From Candidatus Latescibacterota bacterium (GTDB taxonomy: Bacteria; Latescibacterota; UBA2968; UBA8231), in contig JAGWBY010000047.1 of assembly GCA_021295675.1 (NCBI GenBank), positions 13,108-22,623 on the forward strand: DNA of 9,516 nt, in the 5' to 3' direction. The position numbers and the translations under genes are program-made. The notes under the pieces were generated by a model. The model was not told the DNA's origin, searched no databases, and saw only the letters and a list, made by a program, of their open reading frames with translations. This document shows positions 1-7,371 of this stretch, in pieces. The stretch's first letter is position 1. Each line of letters begins with the position of its first letter.

Positions 1-4
1 AGGG

Positions 5-1108
5 ATGGACGTCGTTGATCGGCACGAGTGTTACGACCTGACGCGCGAGGGGCGCTTTCTGATTGCCCGCTTGCAGACGCCGCATCAGGTGCTGAGTACA
101 TCGGCCTATGGCGGAGGGTTGTGCAACGACATTCGCTACTTGGTCAATCACCAAAGTTGCGAGGGCAATGGGCACGACGCGCGTTTTGCCTTGCTCAAAC
201 AACTCGGCCAGACCGGCTATCATCACCACGTATGCGCGGAGCACAACTGGCCCCCAGATCAAGTGGCTCTGATGGGCACGGCGGCCAATGTGAACTACGC
301 GGCTTGCGTCGTAGAAATGCATGCTGAGTTGCGCGTGTGTGCTGTTGTGACCGCTGGGGTGGAGGGCAATGCGGGATGTGCGGGCGACCCGGCAACTTGG
401 CACGAAGAAGACGATACTCAGGCGGGCACGATCAATACCATGCTGTTTGTCAATTGGCCGCTTTCCCCGGGCGCAATGGCGCGGGCTGTGGTGACCATGA
501 CCGAAGGCAAATCGGCGGCTCTGCGCGACCTCGCGATTGCGAGTCGCTATTCGCGCGATTTGGCAACCGGCACGGGCACGGATCAATACGGCATTGCCGC
601 CCCTTTAGACTCCACGAGAAAGCCAAAAACTAGTGCGGGACATCACGCCAAATTGGGCGAACTGATCGGCACAGCCGTGCGCCAGGCCACGTTGGAGAGT
701 CTGCGCTGGCAAAATGGCTTGGAGCCGTCGCAGACGCGCAGCATAGTGCACGCGCTCAAGCGCTTTGGCATGAAAGAGGAGCGCTTGTTGGCGGCGATGG
801 ACAAGCGCTTGAGCGCGGACGATTTTGCGCTATTGCAAAAGAATCTCAGGTCCGTAGTGTACGAGCCGCGCGTTGCCGCCGCAGCGTATGCGTTGGCCGC
901 GGTTTGGGACCGCGTGCGCTATGGCACGTTGTCGCAGGAGTTGGCCGCTCCGGTCTTGCGCCAGCAAGCTGCCATTTTAGCGACCGCACTGGCCGCCAAA
1001 CCAGAAGCCTATTTGTCGTGTTACGAGCAACTGCGGCTGCGTGAAGATGACTGGCTGGAAATCGCGTACGATGCCTTGGCCTTGGGGTGGCGTCTGAAAT
1101 GGACTTAA
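5..1108 (+). CDS. cbiZ: Adenosylcobinamide amidohydrolase (CbiZ)
   Basis: CbiZ cleaves the aminopropanol amide of adenosylcobinamide, giving adenosylcobyric acid so that scavenged incomplete corrinoids re-enter cobalamin synthesis; it is cytoplasmic. The 367-residue protein shows the family hallmarks: VLSTSAYGGGL (29-39), MGTAANV (90-96), VVTAGVEGNAGCAGDP (114-129), NTMLFVNWPLSPGAMARAV (144-162), TEGKSAALRDL (166-176), TGTGTDQ (188-194) and TSAGHHAKLGELIG (209-222). The last 100 or so residues (about 250-367) are alpha-helical looking and go beyond the core I know for the family, so this is a long version. ATG at 5 is used; the frame is open to the window edge and only AGGG precedes it, so an upstream start cannot be excluded. 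The 3' end overlaps cbiB, whose product uses the cobyric acid made here. CbiZ in bacteria is generally thought to come from archaea. The family call is firm; the role of the C-terminal extension is unknown. Confidence 0.93.
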   Translation: MDVVDRHECYDLTREGRFLIARLQTPHQVLSTSAYGGGLCNDIRYLVNHQSCEGNGHDARFALLKQLGQTGYHHHVCAEHNWPPDQVALMGTAANVNYAACVVEMHAELRVCAVVTAGVEGNAGCAGDPATWHEEDDTQAGTINTMLFVNWPLSPGAMARAVVTMTEGKSAALRDLAIASRYSRDLATGTGTDQYGIAAPLDSTRKPKTSAGHHAKLGELIGTAVRQATLESLRWQNGLEPSQTRSIVHALKRFGMKEERLLAAMDKRLSADDFALLQKNLRSVVYEPRVAAAAYALAAVWDRVRYGTLSQELAAPVLRQQAAILATALAAKPEAYLSCYEQLRLREDDWLEIAYDALALGWRLKWT

Positions 1109-2079
1109 CTATACTCGCGCCCGACCTGCTGTTGCTCGTTTGCGCGGTTGTTTGCGACGGTCTCGTGGGCGATCCAGTCTATGCGTTGCACCCCATTCGC
1201 TTGGTGGGTGCGACGCTGTCTTTTTTTGAGCGGGTGTTGCGCGGCCTGCGTTTGGACGGATACGTCGGTGGGTGCGTGCTGTTTTGCGTTTTGGCGGCGT
1301 TTTGGGTGGGGCTGATCTGCGCGTTGGCGATTGCGTTGTATCGCGTCCACGCGGAGATAGGTTGGCTTTTTCACGCCTTTGTCTTGTACAGTCTCATTGC
1401 GCTCAAAGATTTGTGTAAACACGGCTTGGCCATTGATCGCGCCGCGGATCTAGACGGTGCGCGTCAGGCGACGGCAATGCTCGTGGGCCGCGATATTGAG
1501 CGGATGGATGCGGCGGCGTGTCGGCGGGCGGGCATGGAGAGTTTGAGCGAAAATGCAGTGGATGGCTTTATCGCGCCGATTTTTTACTACGCACTCTTGG
1601 GGTTGCCGGGCCTCGTGCTTTTTAAGGTCATCAGTACGATGGATTCGATGGTTGGCTTTAAGACGCCGCGCTACCGCTATTTTGGCTGGTGCGGTGCGCG
1701 GCTCGACGATGTGTTGAATTTTTTGCCAGCGCGCTTGACGTATGTGTTGATGATTGTGGTTGCATTTTTTTTGCCGCATTGTTCGGCGCGCAAGGCCCTT
1801 GTTACCGGGTGGCAGCAGCACGCGCTCGTTCCGGGACCCAATTCTGGGTGGAGTGAAGCAACGGCGGCCGGCGCGCTACAGCGGCGGTTGGTTGGCCCTA
1901 TTTGGCAAGACGGGATGCAGGTTACGGACTTGTGGTTGGGCGCTGCGAACGACCCGGAAGGCGGCCAGTCCGAGGATATGCGCCGCATGTGCGTATTTGT
2001 CGTTGTTACTTGCTTACTTAGCGTGGGGTTAGCTGCGATCTATCTCGTATATGCCAGTCCTATGGACTATCTGCCCTGA
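1099..2079 (+). CDS. cbiB: Adenosylcobinamide-phosphate synthase (CbiB/CobD)
   Basis: This integral membrane enzyme joins adenosylcobyric acid to (R)-1-aminopropan-2-ol (phosphate), giving adenosylcobinamide (phosphate) in the late cobalamin pathway. Recognisable segments of the 326-residue product are DGLVGDP (20-26) followed by HPIRLVG, ESLSENAVDGFIAP (147-160), TMDSMVGFK (180-188), RLDDVLNFLPARLT (201-214) and PGPNSGWSEATAAGAL (245-260). Hydrophobic helices lie near 5-20, 58-80, 88-103, 156-175, 212-226 and 297-318. I chose ATG at 1099 because GGGGTGG (1084-1090) sits at good ribosome-binding distance; an in-frame GTG at 1087 would add four residues. The start lies 10 bases inside cbiZ, so the two are probably translationally coupled. 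Length is close to normal for the family, with no sign of damage. Confidence 0.93.
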   Translation: MDLTILAPDLLLLVCAVVCDGLVGDPVYALHPIRLVGATLSFFERVLRGLRLDGYVGGCVLFCVLAAFWVGLICALAIALYRVHAEIGWLFHAFVLYSLIALKDLCKHGLAIDRAADLDGARQATAMLVGRDIERMDAAACRRAGMESLSENAVDGFIAPIFYYALLGLPGLVLFKVISTMDSMVGFKTPRYRYFGWCGARLDDVLNFLPARLTYVLMIVVAFFLPHCSARKALVTGWQQHALVPGPNSGWSEATAAGALQRRLVGPIWQDGMQVTDLWLGAANDPEGGQSEDMRRMCVFVVVTCLLSVGLAAIYLVYASPMDYLP

Positions 2080-2127
2080 CAACGAGGTATATGAGCGCGT
2101 GGTGATGATCGGCAACTGGTGATACTT

Positions 2128-2163
2128 GTCAATTGACGGCTCGGAGTGCAGTTTTGCTGATAA
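2128..2163 (+). promoter_or_regulatory. Possible promoter with 10-bp palindrome upstream of the PQQ gene
   Basis: The 100 bases between cbiB and the next gene hold a TTGACG hexamer (2133-2138) and a TGATAA hexamer (2158-2163) separated by 19 bases, which is two more than ideal for a sigma-70-type promoter. The TTGACG half overlaps a perfect palindrome GTCAATTGAC (2128-2137) that could be an operator. Both observations could be chance. Nothing else is seen in this gap apart from the ribosome-binding site AGAGGAG at 2166-2172. Confidence 0.3.
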
Positions 2164-2179
2164 CAGAGAGGAGCAAATC

Positions 2180-3424
2180 ATGAAAAATTACGCAATCGTC
2201 TCACTGCTGCTTTTGGCTGCTTTGCGCGCCGGTGCTGAAGAGTACTGGCCCCAGTGGCGCGGTCCCAGCCACAACGGTGTCAGCGAGGCCGTGGACCTGC
2301 CTACTACTTGGAGTACGAGCGAGAATGTAGTCTGGAGCAAGAAGCTGCCCTCTTGGAGCGGGAGCACGCCGGTGGTGTGGGGCGAGCGGGTCTTTTTGAC
2401 GTCGCCCAATTCGGGCGAAGAAATCCAGGGCGGCGAAAAGCTGCTTTTGGGCTGCTTGTCAGCGACGGATGGCAGCGTGTTGTGGCAGCGCACCCTCGCC
2501 GAGGGCAATGCCTATTGGCGCAAGCACAACAACACCTCGCCTTCGCCGGTCACAGATGGCGAGCGCGTGCTGGCCGTTACGGGCACGGGGGTGATCCGGG
2601 CCTTTGACATGGATGGTGAGGAATTGTGGCACTACGACTTGCAGGCCGAGCACGGCTCCTTCGGTCTGATGTGGGGCTACGCCTCCTCGCCGTTGCTCTA
2701 CGACGGCAAACTCTTCGTCGAGGTCCTGCACGGGATGAACACGGACGATGCTTCCTACTTGATTGCCTTTGACGCGGCTACTGGCGAGGCGACGCGCCGG
2801 GCGAGTCACCGGATGCCTATACTACGCCCGTGGTCCTCGAACACGACGGCCAGACGCAAATTGTCGTCTCCGGCGGGGACTATATCACCGGCCACGACCC
2901 GGCCACCGGCAAAGAGGTGTGGCGGGCAGGTGGCTTGAATCCGGGCAAGGAGCGGAATTACCGGGTGGTTGGGTCGCCGGTCGCGGTTGCCGGGATGGTG
3001 TACGCGACCAGTCGCCGCAATCCGGTGCTGGCGTTCCGCGCCGGTGGCAAGCGAGAGTCACTTGGCGTGGAAGTGGACAGGGTCGGGCGGACCAGACGTG
3101 CCTTCGGCTGTTACCGACGGTAGCTATTTCTACATGGTCGATGATCGCGGGCGGGCTACCTGTCTCGACGCTAAGACGGGCGCAGTAGTGTGGGGGCCGG
3201 AGCGCACGGCTCAAGGGACGGTCAGTTCCTCGCTGGTCTTGGCCGACGGCAAGCTCTACGTGGTCAATGAAAATGCGGTGACTACTGTGCTGCAGGCCGG
3301 GCCAGAGTACAAGGTGCTGGCGACCAACGAACTCGACGGGGGCTATACACTGTCGTCGCTGGCCATCGCCGGGGGGCGGATTTTTCTGCGGACGGAGTCG
3401 CATCTGTACTGCATTGGCCGGTAG
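2180..3424 (+). pseudogene. Secreted PQQ-binding-like beta-propeller repeat protein, two frame changes
   Basis: This is a WD40-like quinoprotein of the type abundant in planctomycetes and related phyla, secreted and of unknown substrate. ATG at 2180 follows a strong AGAGGAG site (2166-2172) and opens a signal peptide (MKNYAIVSLLLLAALRAGA), then the family N-terminus YWPQWRGPSHNGVSE. Propeller-blade segments follow: LSATDGSVLWQRTL, HNNTSPSPVTDGERVL, AFDMDGEELW, SSPLLYDGKLFVEVLHGMN, IAFDAATGE. Reading leaves frame near 2795-2803: GEATR is followed, one frame over, by ESPDAYTTPVVLEHDG, and a stretch that normally contains an RPTDA-like motif seems missing. It returns to the first frame near 3050-3053 (RAGGK, then ESHLAWKWTGSGGPDVPS) and runs through blades such as CLDAKTGAVVWG to the final YCIGR. 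The two changes restore the frame, and the product outside them is well conserved, so sequencing or assembly error is as likely as true decay. No partner for the protein is evident nearby. Confidence 0.85.
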
Positions 3425-3461
3425 GGGCGATTCCGCGAATCGCCCTTTACGTTGCCCTACC
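3420..3461. terminator. Nested inverted repeat between convergent genes, likely terminator
   Basis: The inner stem is perfect over 9 bp: GGGCGATTC (3425-3433), loop CGC, GAATCGCCC (3437-3445), followed on the + strand by TTTAC. An outer pair, GGTAGGG (3420-3426) and CCCTACC (3455-3461), is also perfectly complementary. The TAG stop of the PQQ gene (3422-3424) and the TAG stop of the permease on the - strand (3457-3459) lie in the two outer arms. The position between convergent genes suits a terminator, but the T-run is short. A GTAGGGGCGA-type palindrome may also be a dispersed intergenic repeat of the genome. Confidence 0.6.
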
Positions 3462-4158
3462 CTTCGGCCTTGAGGGCCGCCAGCAGGGGGCGGCGCAGGG
3501 CCAAGTGCGCGGCGGCAGCACATGCCAACAGGCCGGCGACGAAGACCAAGCAGAGCGAGATACTGAGTGAGGCCCAAGGTAAGGGTGTGGGGTCGAAGAG
3601 GCGGGGGGCTACGGCGATGAGGGCGGCGACGCTGCCGATGCCTTCGCCCGCTAGCAGGAGGAAGCCGTGCTCATAGAGCAGCATTGCCCCTAGGCGGGTG
3701 CGGCGAAAGCCACAGGCGCTCAAGGCCGCCAACTCGCCACTGCGCTCGATGACGTTGCGCAGAATGAGAATTCCCAAACCCAGAGTACCCAAGAGCAGCC
3801 CGAGCAAACCCAGCGTCTGAAAGGTCGCTAGGTACGTATTTTCGACGGCTCGATAGCCTCGGAGGCGCTCGGCGCTCAGGGTGGCGTCGAGGCCGTAGGC
3901 TGCTAGCCCCTTTTCGAGCGCGGTGGCGACGGCGGCTGGTTGTTCTGTTTCGACTAGGAAATAGCCGTAGCCTTCGCGTTCGGGGAAGTGCGTGGCGAAG
4001 CGATCTTCGGCAATGAGCAACTCGCTCTGGAACAGGCTGCCGTCCAACAAGCCGACCAAACGCACGGCCACACCCTCCGCAATTGGGATGTCGTCGCCCA
4101 GTCGCTTGTGCAAAATCCACTGCGCTGAATTAAAGTCGCCGATGGCTGGGATGGAGCA
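3457..4158 (-). pseudogene. C-terminal part of the FtsX/MacB-type permease, out of frame with its N-terminal part
   Basis: This piece reads on from the permease gene on its right, in another frame. Conserved coding resumes near 4155 with CSIPAIGDFNSAQWILHK, before any good start codon; the first ATG in this frame is at 4111-4113, inside the conserved block, so it is not an independent gene. It carries the end of the extracytoplasmic domain (RLVGLLDGSLFQSELLIAED), then the last three membrane helices of an FtsX domain: LGLLGLLLGTLGLGILILRN, a second after RRTRLGAMLLYEHG, and a third near the end. The final PLLAALKAEG matches the usual end of MacB/LolC-like permeases. The stop TAG lies in the outer arm of the inverted repeat at 3420-3461. 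A ribosomal shift could in principle join the pieces, but no slippery heptamer stands out at the junction; lesion or assembly error is likelier. Confidence 0.8.
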
Positions 4159-6709
4159 ACCGATAGGGATTGGTGCGCTCGTCTGGCGTTAGGGCGAGGG
4201 TCTGCCGGAAGGGCAGGCCGCCGCGTTGGACGAACTCGGCTGGTGCGCCGAGGACGCGTGGGGTCTGGGGCAGGTAGAGGTTGAGGCAGCTCACGTCGTC
4301 GCCGGGCAGGACGCGGAAGGGAAAGAAGCGCGCGGTGCTCAAGTCTGTTGACAGTCCCAATTCAAAGCGGCCGTCCGCACTATTGAGGTCTTGGTGCAGG
4401 GGAATTTCCGCCTCGGCGACGAGTGAGAAACCGCCCGTGCCCGGATCGTCTGACCATTCGACTTGTCGGTGAGCTCCGGCGGCGACGATGACAAAGGTGG
4501 CGCAGGCGACGAGGGAGGTGCAGAGGGCGCTGCGGCTTGGTTTGCGGGTGCTGTTGAGGAGACCTAGGCCGAGGCTGGAACTGAGGCGGCCCGATGTTGG
4601 AGCGCGCAACCATAGCGCGAATAAAGCCAACAGTGCCAAAAGGGCTGCGGTGCCGCTGCCTAAGAAAAGCGCAGCCGCTGTGGCTGCGTCGGCCATACCG
4701 GCGAGGATGCTCAAGGTGAGAGCTAGGGCCAAGCCGAGCGCGGCGAAGACGGCACTGCGACGGCGCGGGCGACGCGACGCTGTGTCGAGATTACCGGCGA
4801 GCAGGGCGCGGACAGGCAGCCGGTGGAAGCGCTGCACAGTGCGCCATAGCGCCAGCGAGACCAGCAGTAGGGTAGATAGATAGCCCAGCCCCAAGCTCAG
4901 CCAGCTAACGTGGAGTTGGAGAAAGGGCGTGCCGATAGCCTCCAACCACAAGGTGTGCAAGCCGACCAGCATCAGATAGGCGTAGAGCGGAGCACCGGCT
5001 AGACCGAGTAGCGCGCCCAGCGCGGCCAAGGCGATGCCCTCGCCCAAGAAGCGCCGGGCCACCGCAGTGAGCGGGTAGCCGGTGGCGAGCAGCAGCCCTG
5101 CTTCGCGCGCGCGTTGTTCGAGGCCGAACTTGCACAGCAATACCACGAGTAATGCGGCCGCGGCAATGAGGAAGAGGCTGAAGCCGATAAAGAGGCCGCT
5201 GAAGTCCGTGGCTCCGGTTGATGCTAACAGGGCTTCTTGGCGGACGGGGCGCAAGGAGAAACCGGCCGCCGTCGGAGACAGGCGATTCACTAGGTCTTGG
5301 TGCAGACTCTCGTACTGGGTGGACGAGGACGGATAGAAGCGGATGGCGGTCAGGGAGCCGTGGCGGCTGCTCCACAGGCGCTGGCCTGTATGGGTGGCGA
5401 CGAAGGCTTTGGGCGCGGCCCCGTACTGGTCCCAGTAGGCTTCGTCCTGCGGGCGGATTTTCCCCATGTCGATGGGGAAGGGCGCATCCCAAGCAGACAT
5501 ATCACCTTCTTCCTGCAACCCTGGATATTCGGGCGTCAGGGTCGGGTCAATGGCTAAGCCGCGCATCTGCACAATCCCTTGGAGGCGGAAGTGGGCCTGT
5601 TCGGTCCGAAATTCCTCGCGCGGGCCAACTACGTAATAGGTCAGGGAGATTGAGTCGCCGGGAGTTGCGGCTAACTCTTGGGCTGTCCAAGCGTCGAGGT
5701 AGAGGGCGTCGGCGGCAAGAAGTGGCGCGGGTTGTCCATCGGCGAGGTAGAGGCCGGTGGGATCGTCGAGAGCGGTAATGGTTGAGTAGGGAACTTGGCG
5801 ACCGTTGCCCTCAATGGCGTTGGCCAGATAGGTCGAGAAGGTCGCGGTTTGGAGCTGTAGGGCGGCACCGCTAGCCAAGGCGGCGGTGCGAATCGAATCG
5901 TCGAGGACGAAGCGGGTGCTGGTGAGTTCTATGTAGTTGGAGTGCAATGCGAGGTCCAGCTTGAGGTCGGCGAGAGTAAGGTGCTGGGCGAGGGCGCGTT
6001 GCAGGTCTTGGTGTTGACTGTTGGGCGCGGCGATGAGTAGGGCGTTGACGCGGTCTTGTTGGCCGAGGGCGCGCTGAAGGGTCTGGAGGTCGAGGTATGC
6101 GTTGAGCGGCAGGTGCTGCTGTAGTCGCAGGCCGAAGCGCCCCGCTCCGCTGTCGGGCAGGACGCCGGTGAGCACCACGCGCAAGGTGGTGACAAGATCG
6201 TCGGTAGCGCGGCGGCCAAAGAGGGATTCGCGGTAGGTTGGGCTGGGGCGCTCTAGCGAGAGCAGGACCGCGTCGCCTAGTTCAAGGCCGAGGGCGCGTT
6301 GCAGCGAAGCACTGACGACGAGCGAGGGAAACGGCTGGTCGGGCGTTGGTTTGAGGGCGTCGCGCAAGGCGGGGCCGTCTTGGGGAAAGAGCGCGGCGAA
6401 GCGGGTGTCGATGCCTTGGATTTGCACGCCAGCGGCGAGTGCTCGGGTCTCGGCATGGCGGGCGCTGCCGTTGAGGAGGATGGCGGGCGCGTGGCCTCCA
6501 GGCAGTTCGGTGGTCAAGTCGCTGCGGAAGAAGTGCGCGGCGAGGAGTGCGTAGTCGATTTGGCCTAGGCGCTCTAAAGCCAAGTCGCGGAGGCTGCCGC
6601 GCATGGAGTCGCCGACTAGGAGGGCACCGGTCAGGGCAGTTGTGGCGACAGCGGTCCCCAGTAGCAGCCCTAGGTGAACCCGCCAGTAGTAGATCAGGCT
6701 TCGACGCAC
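4130..6709 (-). CDS. Large ABC transporter permease, FtsX/MacB-PCD type (N-terminal 859 residues)
   Basis: This is the membrane component of a type VII (MacB/LolCDE-like) ABC transporter, which uses cytoplasmic ATP hydrolysis to move substrates in the envelope rather than across the inner membrane. Helix 1 is at about 12-33, then an extracytoplasmic domain (34-500) of MacB-PCD type, first FtsX helices at about 505-526, 556-583 and 602-622, an extra helical pair at about 652-672 and 678-702, then a further FtsX helix near 728-745 after RKPSRSALCTSLV, and a second extracytoplasmic domain beginning EWSDDPGTGGFSLVAE. Reading runs well to DERTNPYR (about 850) and then ends in an out-of-frame tail at TAA 4130; the real continuation is the fragment to its left, for a total of roughly 1,070-1,080 residues. 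Start is GTG at 6709, 16 bases inside the ATPase gene with GAGGGGA just before it, so coupling is expected. The product as written would lack its last three helices and is probably not functional unless the shift is an error. Confidence 0.85.
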   Translation of the reverse strand: MRRSLIYYWRVHLGLLLGTAVATTALTGALLVGDSMRGSLRDLALERLGQIDYALLAAHFFRSDLTTELPGGHAPAILLNGSARHAETRALAAGVQIQGIDTRFAALFPQDGPALRDALKPTPDQPFPSLVVSASLQRALGLELGDAVLLSLERPSPTYRESLFGRRATDDLVTTLRVVLTGVLPDSGAGRFGLRLQQHLPLNAYLDLQTLQRALGQQDRVNALLIAAPNSQHQDLQRALAQHLTLADLKLDLALHSNYIELTSTRFVLDDSIRTAALASGAALQLQTATFSTYLANAIEGNGRQVPYSTITALDDPTGLYLADGQPAPLLAADALYLDAWTAQELAATPGDSISLTYYVVGPREEFRTEQAHFRLQGIVQMRGLAIDPTLTPEYPGLQEEGDMSAWDAPFPIDMGKIRPQDEAYWDQYGAAPKAFVATHTGQRLWSSRHGSLTAIRFYPSSSTQYESLHQDLVNRLSPTAAGFSLRPVRQEALLASTGATDFSGLFIGFSLFLIAAAALLVVLLCKFGLEQRAREAGLLLATGYPLTAVARRFLGEGIALAALGALLGLAGAPLYAYLMLVGLHTLWLEAIGTPFLQLHVSWLSLGLGYLSTLLLVSLALWRTVQRFHRLPVRALLAGNLDTASRRPRRRSAVFAALGLALALTLSILAGMADAATAAALFLGSGTAALLALLALFALWLRAPTSGRLSSSLGLGLLNSTRKPSRSALCTSLVACATFVIVAAGAHRQVEWSDDPGTGGFSLVAEAEIPLHQDLNSADGRFELGLSTDLSTARFFPFRVLPGDDVSCLNLYLPQTPRVLGAPAEFVQRGGLPFRQTLALTPDERTNPYRLLHPSHRRL

Positions 6710-7371
6710 GTCCCCTCGCGCAAGAGTAGGCGGCGGTCGCAGCGCCCCGCTAGCTCAAGGTCGTGGGTTGCGATGACGAGGGCGGCTTGCTCGGCGCGGT
6801 GCAGCGCAAAGAGCAGGTCGGCGACGGTGGTGGCCGTCTGACGGTCGAGGCTGCCGGTAGGTTCGTCGCAGAGCAAGAGACCCGGCTGGTTGATCAAAGC
6901 ACGCGCCACGGCTACGCGCTGGCACTCGCCGCCGGACAGCTCAGCGGGGCGGTGGTGCAGGCGCTTTTCCAGACCAACCGCGGTTAAAAGGTCGCGGGCG
7001 CGCTCGCGTCGGTCGGCTTGGGGAAAGGCGAGGGTGGGGATTAGGGCGTTTTCGAGGGCTGAGTACTGGGGCAGCAGGTGGTGGTTTTGGAAGACGAAGC
7101 CGATGTGCTGGTTGCGGAAGCGGGCGAGTTGCGGTTCGGGGAGAGTCAGTGGGTCCTGGCCGCTGATGGCGATTTGGCCGGAGGTTGGAGGTTCAAGGGT
7201 GCCGAGCAGGTGCAGCAAGGTGCTCTTACCCGAGCCGGACGGACCAATAAGCGCTAGAGACTGGCCCACCTCGGCGCGCAGCGAGACGCCGCGCAGCACT
7301 TCGACGGTCTGATCGCCGAGGGCGAAGTGCTTGCAGACGTCGGTTGCGGCGAGGGCCGGGGTTGCGTTCAT
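6694..7371 (-). CDS. ABC transporter ATP-binding protein, LolD/MacB type
   Basis: This is the ATPase partner of the permease encoded directly downstream. All motifs of the 225-residue protein are intact: Walker A GPSGSGKS (43-50), Q-loop Q95 in FVFQNHHLLP, signature LSGGECQR (145-152), Walker B LLLCDEPTGSLD (165-176, with D169 and E170) and H-loop H203 in ATHD. Length and the QNHHLLPQYSALEN segment match the LolD/MacB/FtsE branch, which serves permeases with large periplasmic domains. ATG at 7371 overlaps the stop of the thioesterase gene as ATGA; GAAGG precedes the start by only three bases and lies in a direct-repeat copy. The 3' end overlaps the permease start. Substrate (lipoprotein, lipid, peptide or drug) cannot be told from sequence, so I give no lol or mac symbol. 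Confidence 0.93.
   Translation of the reverse strand: MNATPALAATDVCKHFALGDQTVEVLRGVSLRAEVGQSLALIGPSGSGKSTLLHLLGTLEPPTSGQIAISGQDPLTLPEPQLARFRNQHIGFVFQNHHLLPQYSALENALIPTLAFPQADRRERARDLLTAVGLEKRLHHRPAELSGGECQRVAVARALINQPGLLLCDEPTGSLDRQTATTVADLLFALHRAEQAALVIATHDLELAGRCDRRLLLREGTCVEA

Noticed and set aside
2080..2179. Cobalamin riboswitch near the cob genes
   Set aside because: The gap is downstream of cbiB, too short, and lacks the conserved B12-box type sequence.
2885..3577. 230-codon open frame on the - strand
   Set aside because: Its translation is rich in Arg/Pro/Cys and overlaps both the PQQ gene and the permease end, whose conserved motifs are in other frames; a GC-driven shadow.
4130..4162. 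Programmed ribosomal frameshift in the permease
   Set aside because: No slippery heptamer or downstream stem stands out, and residues seem to be missing at the junction, which frameshifting would not explain.
5218..5778. 186-codon open frame on the + strand
   Set aside because: Antisense to the well-conserved permease, Arg/Gly-rich, with no ribosome-binding site or family resemblance.
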